Origin: Buddleja alternifolia
Lineage: Eukaryota > Streptophyta > Magnoliopsida > Lamiales > Scrophulariaceae
DNA length: 64,000 bases
Direction of reading: 5' to 3'
Assembly (NCBI GenBank): GCA_019426215.1
Contig: CM033394.1
Span: 38,748,423 to 38,812,422, forward strand
Shown here: positions 57,738 to 64,000 of the stretch, piece after piece
How positions within the stretch are numbered: the stretch's first letter is position 1
Layout: each line of letters opens with the position of its first letter
Translations under genes and position numbers: made by a program
The notes under the pieces: generated by a model
Databases searched by the model: none
What the model was told of the DNA's origin: nothing
What the model saw: the letters and a program-made list of their open reading frames with translations, nothing else

Positions 57738-58070
57738 CATTACTACAAAAATACACTATTACAGCGCACCTATTACAACGGTTTTGGAAAAACCGCTGAA
57801 CGGAGGGACCTATTACAGCAGTTCATACATGAACCACTGTAATAGGGTCAAACTAATCACCTATTACAGCGGTTCTTCTTAGAACCGTTGTAATAGGATA
57901 AGGCCTATTACAGCGGTTCTTGGTTGAACCGCTGTAATAGACGTATTACAACGGTTCAACGAAGAACCGCTGTAATAGGTTTAATCCTATTACAGCGGTT
58001 CTTGGTTGAACCGCTGTAATAGCTCGGCTATTATAGCGGTTCAACCAAGAACCGCTATAATAGCACCCGT
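57738..58070. repeat. CACTA-2 left terminus and subterminal palindromes
   Basis: Terminus at 57738-57767, then about ten copies of CTATTACAGCGGTTC or its complement arranged as inverted pairs (for example 57908-57941 and 57988-58021). Same repeat core (ACAGCGGTTC) and arrangement as in CACTA-1. Confidence 0.88.
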
Positions 58071-58079
58071 TCCCCTCCC

Positions 58080-58345
58080 AAAACTAAAAAACCTGGCATT
58101 TTCCCCTCATTTTCTCTCTCTCTTTTTCTCTCACTCGACTTTCTCTCTCTACTCTCTCTCTCTCGCTCGACCACCACCACCACCACCGTCGCTCTCTCTC
58201 TCGCTTTCTCTCCCTCTCTCTCTTTTTCTCTCTCTCACTTTCTCTCTCTCCGCTCGTAGCCCCTAGCTGTCGATCGCCCGCTACCGTCGCCCTGCCGCCC
58301 CTCGCCTCGATCGCCCGCCGCCTGTCGTCCACCGCCGCCTTGGGT
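58080..58345 (+). other. CT-rich and GC-rich leader of CACTA-2
   Basis: 58110-58255 is CTCT-rich low-complexity DNA. 58256-58343 is GC-rich (CGCCCGCTACCGTCGCCCTG) and ends CCGCCTTGGGTAAGGG, a good donor site. It looks like a non-coding first exon of the transposase gene. ORFs here are low-complexity artefacts. Confidence 0.4.
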
Positions 58346-58360
58346 AAGGGTATCTCTCTC

Positions 58361-58369
<9 letters not shown>

Positions 58370-58409
<40 letters not shown>

Positions 58410-58815
58410 ATATGTATATGTTTTTATGTATGTGTGGGTGTATGTGTTTGTGTATATGTGGATGTACGTATATATATTTATGTATGTGTGGGTGTATGTA
58501 TATATATCTATGTATGTGTGGGTGTATGTATTTGTGTATATGTGGATGTATGTATATATATTTGTGTATGTGTGGGTGTATGTATTTTTGTGTATGTGTG
58601 GGTGTATGTATATATATTTATGTATGTGTGGGTGTATGTATTTGTGTACATGTGGATGTATGTATATATATTTGTGTATGTGTGGGTGTATGTATTTTTG
58701 TGTATGTGTGGGTGTATGTATATATATTTATGTATGTGTGGGTGTATGTATTTGTGTATATGTGGATGTATGTATATATATTTGTGTATGTGTAGGTGTA
58801 TGTATTTTTGTGTAT
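58370..58815 (+). repeat. TG/TA-rich minisatellite, 110-bp period
   Basis: After a (TG)n run (58377-58405), TGTATGTGTGGGTGTATGTA-type units form a 110-base higher-order repeat starting at 58511, 58621 and 58731. All three plus frames are open because of composition; I do not regard them as coding. Confidence 0.85.
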
Positions 58816-59407
58816 AGCTGGGTGTTAATTACATTTAATTTGGGATTAAATTGTGGTTATTTTGTAGTTTAGGGTACATTGATCCAATTGGTGATCTATA
58901 TTTATACTTAGTTGTTGAAAATATAATACTTTATTTGTAGTTTTATGTGATTTATGTGATCCAACTGGTGATCAATATTTGTATTTGCTAGAAATATGAT
59001 GCTTTATGTGATCCAACTGGTGATCAATATTTATAAAATGATGCTTTATTTTTAGTTTTATGTGATTTATATGATCCAACTGGTGATCAATATTTGAAGT
59101 TGCTTGAAATATGTTGCTTTATGTGATCCAATTGGTTATCAATATTTTCGTGTAGTGAGATCGACATTTTGGGTTTGTTGTCGGTGAAAGATTAGAATGT
59201 TGGGTTTGTTGTGGTTGAAAGATACGAATTTTGTTGGTTGCAAGTTTGGGGGAAGATTAAGTCGAGAACTTGGTAAAAAAAAATTGCGTGGTTACTCTGC
59301 CGAATTTTTTCTAGAATAATGGGAAATAAATTAAAATAAAAATTATTTAATTAATTCAACTACGTAGTGATATTTTAATTGTTTAATTTAATTAATTCAG
59401 AATCAAG

Positions 59408-61666
59408 ATGGATCGAAGTTGGATATTAGTGGATCGTATGTCGGAGCAATATGAGAAAGGGGTGAAAGAATTCATCAATTTTGCGATTGAGCATGCATCA
59501 GATCGAACTAGAATCAGTTGTCTGTGTTTACGTTGTTGTTTTCGAAAGAGAATTAGTCCACGTGAATTGGAAGATCATTTGGTGTGTAATGGAATTGATA
59601 AAAGCTACACACGTTGGACAAGACACGGTGAAAGCAGTGTCACCTCAGATGATTTAGGTGGTACATCATATCGATCACGGGATTTGGACATGAATGATTA
59701 TGAGCCTGATCGTTTGGAAGAGATGACAAATGTGATTGAGGAGGATTTGCGAAATTGTCCCAAGATGTTTGACAATTTGACAAGTGATTCAAAGACACCA
59801 CTGTATAGTGGTAGTAAATTTACATGATTGAAAGCAGTCCTAAACCTCTACAAGTTAAAAGCCAACAATGGGTGGAGTGATAAGAGTTTCACAGACTTAC
59901 TTGATCTATTAAAAAACATGCTACCCGAGGATAATGTGTTACCTAATCGTACTTATGAGGCTAAGAAGATGTTAACCTCAATTGGCATGGGATATGAGAG
60001 GATACATGCCTGTCTCAATGATTGCATATTGTTTAGAACTGACTATGCATCATTGAAAGTTTGTCCGAAATGTGGCTCCTTGCGTTACAAGAAGAACGGA
60101 TCTGCTCCTGTCAAAACCATGTGGTATTTGCCCATAATACCACGATTTAAGCGCATGTATAGTAGTAAAGAGTTAGCCAAAGACTTGACATGGCATGCTG
60201 ATAGAAGGTTTGAAGAAAGGATTGAAGATGACAAGATTCGACACCCCTCAGATTCTCCTCAATGGAAAAAGATCGATGATGATTTCCCTGAATTTGGTGA
60301 AGAATCAAGAAACCTTCGCCTTGTATTGGCTACAGATGACATGAACCCTCATGGCTTGCAAAGTAGCTCACATAGTACTTGGCTGGTAATTTTGATGATC
60401 TACAACCTTCCCCCATCGCGATGCATGAAGCGAGAACATATAATGATGCCTATACTCATTTCTGGGCCGAAACAACCTGGAAATGATATAGATGTCTACT
60501 TAGCTCCTTTAATTGAGGATTTGAAGGTGTTGTGGGAAACCGGTGTTCAAGTCTATGACGGGTTCAGAGAAGAAAATTTCAATCCCAGAGTCATGTTATT
60601 TGGAACAATCAATGATTGGCAAGAGCAAACCTCGAGGGATATGGTGTACATGGCCAATGTGGATGCCCCATATGTGTCAAGAGTATAGATCAATATCGAT
60701 TGACACACTCTCAAAAATATGCATTCCAAGGGCATAAATCGGAACCATAGATATCGTCGGTGGAAAAAATATTTCAATGGGAATATAGAAGAAGGTCGAG
60801 CTCCTAAGTGCTTGACTGGTGAAGAAGTGTTTGAGAATATAAAAGACTTGGAGGTTAAATTTGGAAAGACTTTTGCAGGTGGCCTTGCAAAAACTGGGTG
60901 GAAAAAAAGGTCAATTTTCTTTGAGTTGCCGTATTGGACGTCTTTACATGTCAGACATTTTCTTGATATTATGCATATTGAGAAAAATGTATTTGATAGT
61001 GTCATTGGTACACTTCTAAATGTGCCCGGAAAGACAAAAGATGGTGTAAAGGCAAGGTTAGACTTGGTTGAAATGAAGATAAGAGAAAAATTGGCACCAA
61101 CAAATAAGGGAAAACGTACTTATTTGCCTCCAGCAGCTCACACTCTATCCAGGAAAGAAAAAATTACATTATGTGAGTTTCTTAATGGAGTGAAAGTTCC
61201 AGAAGGGTATTCTTCAAACATTAGCAGTCTTGTATCAATGAAGGACTTGAAGCTAAAACACATGAAGACTCACGATTGTCATGTGATCATGGATCATTTG
61301 CTACCAATTACTATACGGGCCATTTTGCCAAAAAAGGTGAGAGAAACTATAACCTCATTATGTTTCTTCTTCAAAACAATGTGGAGCAAGGTGTTTGATC
61401 CTGAACAATTGCCTGCACTTCAGAAACAAATAGCCATCACTTTGTGCGAGCTTGAGATGTATTTTCCACCAGCGTTTTTTGATATAATGACTCACCTACC
61501 TATTCACTTGGTTAGAGAGACACAACTATGTGGACCGGCTTTTATGAGATTTATGTATCCGGCTGAGCGTTATATGAAGGTATTAAAAGGCTACGTGAAA
61601 AATCATAGTCGACCGGAAGGTTGCATTGTTGAATGGTACATAGTTGATGAAGCGATTACATTTTAA
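59408..61666 (+). pseudogene. CACTA-2 tnp2-type transposase
   Basis: ATG at 59408. First comes the transposase-associated domain (PF13963-like): MDRSWILVDRMSEQYEKGVK, FINFAIEHASD and CLCLRCCFRKR. An in-frame TGA at 59825 interrupts it. The tnp2 domain (PF02992-like) continues in the same frame: LLDLLKNMLPEDNVLPNRTY, VCPKCGSLRYKKNG, MWYLPIIPRFKRMY, LATDDMNPHGLQSSS and DVYLAPLIEDLKVLW. It ends at TAG 60686 with a frame break and probable small loss before a CPIC-type zinc motif (near 60670). The last frame, 60719-61666, has YRRWKKYFNGNIEEGRAPK, HVRHFLDIMHIEKNVFDSVI and a DUF4218-like region (CELEMYFPPAFFDIMTHLPI, AERYMKVLKGYVKNHSRPEG). Transposase function is lost. Confidence 0.9.
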
Positions 61667-61699
61667 CGTTGCATTGTTGAATGGTACATAGTTGATGAA
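61620..61699 (+). repeat. 32-bp direct repeat at the tnp2/Ulp1 junction
   Basis: The same 32 bases (GTTGCATTGTTGAATGGTAC and on to GATGAA) occur at 61620-61651 and 61668-61699, 48 bases apart. The second copy leads straight into sequence matching exon 5 of the CACTA-1 gene, so exons 1-4 of that gene and any DUF4216-type tail of tnp2 are missing here. Confidence 0.85.
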
Positions 61700-61729
61700 A
61701 GATTCTAACATTGCAGAGCTTCCAAAGTC

Positions 61730-63833
61730 TCATGTTGTGGGAGGGAGAACAGAAGGAGAAAGCGTTCTAAAGATGAGGAGATTGATAACTTGAAAAACAT
61801 GGTGCACATGCTCACTGCATCACGATCCTCATTGCGACACGAGTTTGACGAGCATAGGGCGTCTGGGTCGCAGCAGTCACATGAAGATGAGGCAGTTTCT
61901 TTGAAAGATAGCTGCCCAAATCTAGTTAAGAACCTTCCTCAGGTAATGATATGAAATTATTAAGTGATCATATAACTTGCAATTCTCTAAAACACACATA
62001 ATTTTCTAATATAATGGTATATATATATTATATATGTAGGTTGTGGCGCTATGTCAATTGACACTTTCAACACTGTCTTATCGTATGGTGGCTAAAGGAC
62101 AAATGTACAATAGATCAAATGATACAACGATGCATTCACGTCCATTACCCACCCACCTTGTGAAAGTGATGATTGACATTGCAATTGAAGATATTGCACC
62201 CCTACCAGTCCCTCTCGCTGATGAAGGAGTGTTCACAGTTTCTGAGGCTGTGGGATACATTGTTGCTTAGCCTAAGAGTCTTGTCACTGTCAGTGATGCA
62301 TCGGTACGTAATTAATAATATCTAGCCATTAATAAATTATAACAATTGTTTAAGGTTACTAAATATGCTTTGGTTTGTAACATTCATGTTTTGTTTTCTT
62401 TGCTTAAATAGTCTCTTGAAAAATCCAAATCATCAGTTGGAAAACATAAATCAGAGATGACGAAGCACTCAGCTGTCAAACGAACACCTCCAGTGGCCAA
62501 CCCTTCACGTGAAGATAACAGAGCAGTAGACGTAACAGCTGATCAACGCCCTCAGCCACTTGTAACTCTTGAAAGGTACCTGCAGATAATGCCTATTGAA
62601 CAACTAGTCGCTATAGACATTCCCGAGGCAATCTATAATAATGAACCTTATCAAGAGTATCTTGGGCGGGAGGAGATCTGTCATTTTTTGCGCAAAGAAC
62701 AGATAGGAGTCTCTATCATTTCAATTTACATCAAGTAAGTTTTAAATATGAATTAAAAAAAAGTAAGTTTTTAAATTATTTTACTGCATTAATTTGAACT
62801 ATATATGTTTATTATCGTTGCTCAAATTTATTTTATGCTCAATTTAGGTGTTTGTGGGCTAAGTACGTGGACCCCGAAGAGAAAGCAAATAATTTCGGGT
62901 TCCTTAGCCCACATACTATAGCTGCGGGAGCAGGTCTTAATCCCTCCCAGCGTATCATACAAGCGCAATATATGACAAATGCCATGAAAGATTGCGCAGA
63001 TGGGAAGTTGTTTATTGCACCTTACAACACCGGATGAGCTACTAAAAACCCAACTTTATTTTGTAAAATTTGTTACGTACGCAAAACTAATTTTGAACTT
63101 TATCTTTTGAATGCTTTTTAGGGGACATTGGGTGTTGCTTGTGATTGATCCAATTAAAGAAATCATTTATTATTTGGATTCTTTGCACGGTGATCCGAAG
63201 AACCGGCGTGATATGAAAGAAACATTCAATCAGTAAGTTTTTCATTCAGTCAATGTATCCATTATATTTAATATTAATTTTAAAGTGTATATATCTTCCT
63301 AGATTTCACAGATATATTTGCTTGATATTTACAGATTTCTTTATTTTTTGATGTTTTTAACAGTGTTGTGTTGATGTTTCGTGCAAATCGTAGCACCCAA
63401 AAGATCAAATCCAAAAACATGGCCTGTAAATGGACTTGTATAAAGGTTAGTGTAATTTTATATTTTCAAGAGATTATTCGTATAAAAGTTATTGTTCTAA
63501 TACAATTTTGATTTCAATTTTGTAGTGCCCCATGAAGTTAAACGACAAAGATTGTGACTTCTTCATTATGAAATTCATGAAGGATATTATTAGCCACGGA
63601 GAATCTACAATCCCACCAATGGTATGCATATATAATCCTAATTAATACTCATCATCAAATTCTAATTTCCCTTTTTAAGTTATTAATTAAACCTTTAATT
63701 TGTTGGGTTTCCAATCTATATCTTGCAGTACTTTCCTAATTGTCAATACGTCACTTACTCTATAGAGCAACTTGATGAAGTACGTTGCGAATTGGCACAA
63801 TACATTTTCCAATGCGCTTTTGGTATGGTGTAA
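61730..63833 (+). pseudogene. CACTA-2 copy of the Ulp1-type gene, broken
   Basis: Corresponds exon by exon to 1871-4113 of CACTA-1. Damage: TGG changed to TAG at 62268-62270; the donor after the fourth conserved exon changed from GT to AT (CCGGATGAG near 63038); and in the peptidase core CP(M)K(L)N replaces CPIQIN (catalytic Gln lost) and DCD replaces DCG next to the catalytic Cys (63530-63560). The His (GHWVLLVIDP) and Asp (YYLDSLHG) regions remain. The last codons end at TAA 63831. Non-functional as a peptidase. Confidence 0.88.
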
Positions 63834-64000
63834 GTTGCAAATTGTTGTAAATTTTTATTTGATTTGTTGTATTTAATTGGTTGATTGTAAACTCGTTATC
63901 ATTTGTTGGAGATTATATATAAAATTTGATATGTTGTTAGGAGGAAAGAATTGGTTTTTGTTGTTAGAGATGAGATCATTTGGTGAAGTTAATTTTCGGT

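Larger units (their letters stand above)
57738..64000 (+). mobile_element. CACTA element CACTA-2, right end outside window
   Basis: The left terminus CATTACTACAAAAATACAC (57738) differs from the CACTACTACAAAAA consensus at the third base and is followed by subterminal TATTACAGCGGTTC repeats. Order: subterminal repeats, CT-rich and GC-rich leader, minisatellite, leader module shared with CACTA-1, broken tnp2 gene (59408-61666), broken Ulp1-type gene (about 61730-63833). The three bases before the terminus are ATA. It disrupts the PMD-like exon. Confidence 0.88.

Noticed and set aside
58340..58872. Long ORFs in three plus frames (CVCVGVCIYIYVC-type proteins)
   Set aside because: They are translations of a TG/TA minisatellite with a 110-base period; all frames are open because of composition.
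1..64000. tRNA, rRNA or organelle-derived inserts
   Set aside because: No cloverleaf-like pair of A/B boxes with matching arms and no rRNA core sequence was noticed on either strand; a tRNAscan/Infernal run would be needed to exclude short ones.

Overview
This is a transposon-dense plant nuclear segment, most probably from a eudicot. It has plant spliceosomal introns, CACTA (En/Spm), Ty1/copia and Ty3/gypsy (Athila-type) elements, a Helitron, and one clear cellular gene, a two-exon major-latex-protein (MLP)/Bet v 1-like gene. Nothing is bacterial or viral in the ordinary sense. Base composition is AT-rich outside coding blocks. The species cannot be named from the sequence.

Layout. 1-4735 is the right part of CACTA-1. 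It carries an apparently intact 12-exon gene joining a Ptta/En/Spm transposase-like region to a C48 (Ulp1/SUMO-protease-like) domain, then palindromic subterminal repeats and the CACTA terminus. 4736-15278 is gene-poor. It holds weak exon-like pieces, a fold-back element (11622-12772) with a hAT-like element inside it (11744-12436, imperfect 8-bp target duplication), and other inverted-repeat debris. 15279-41092 is one minus-strand copia element (copia-A, about 5.3 kb once insertions are removed) split by two minus-strand Athila-type elements: gypsy-2 (16937-24539, target duplication GCAGT, gag-protease only) and gypsy-1 (25500-38377, target duplication TTGAG, gag-pol plus an extra ORF). By eye the LTR pairs differ by about 4% (copia-A), 2% (gypsy-2) and under 1% (gypsy-1), so age agrees with nesting order.

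42316-43385 is the MLP-like gene (minus strand). 44023-45291 is a non-autonomous Helitron. 46033-47105 is a 535-bp tandem duplication. 47210-48290 is a decayed copia fragment. 48295-55601 is a second copia element (copia-B, minus strand) containing a 1513-bp solo LTR (51069-52581, target duplication ATAAG). 55602-57737 holds the start of a plant-mobile-domain-like gene, interrupted at 57738 by CACTA-2, which runs past the window end with a broken tnp2 transposase and a broken copy of the same Ulp1-type gene.

Most notable signals: (i) the two Athila-type families have different palindromes at matching places, the LTR leader and the stretch just after gag-pol; (ii) a stem-loop beside the polypurine tract keeps pairing through compensatory changes; (iii) polypurine-tract-like copies recur further inside both elements; (iv) the CACTA-1 Ulp1 gene is intact while the CACTA-2 copy has lost catalytic residues and a splice donor.
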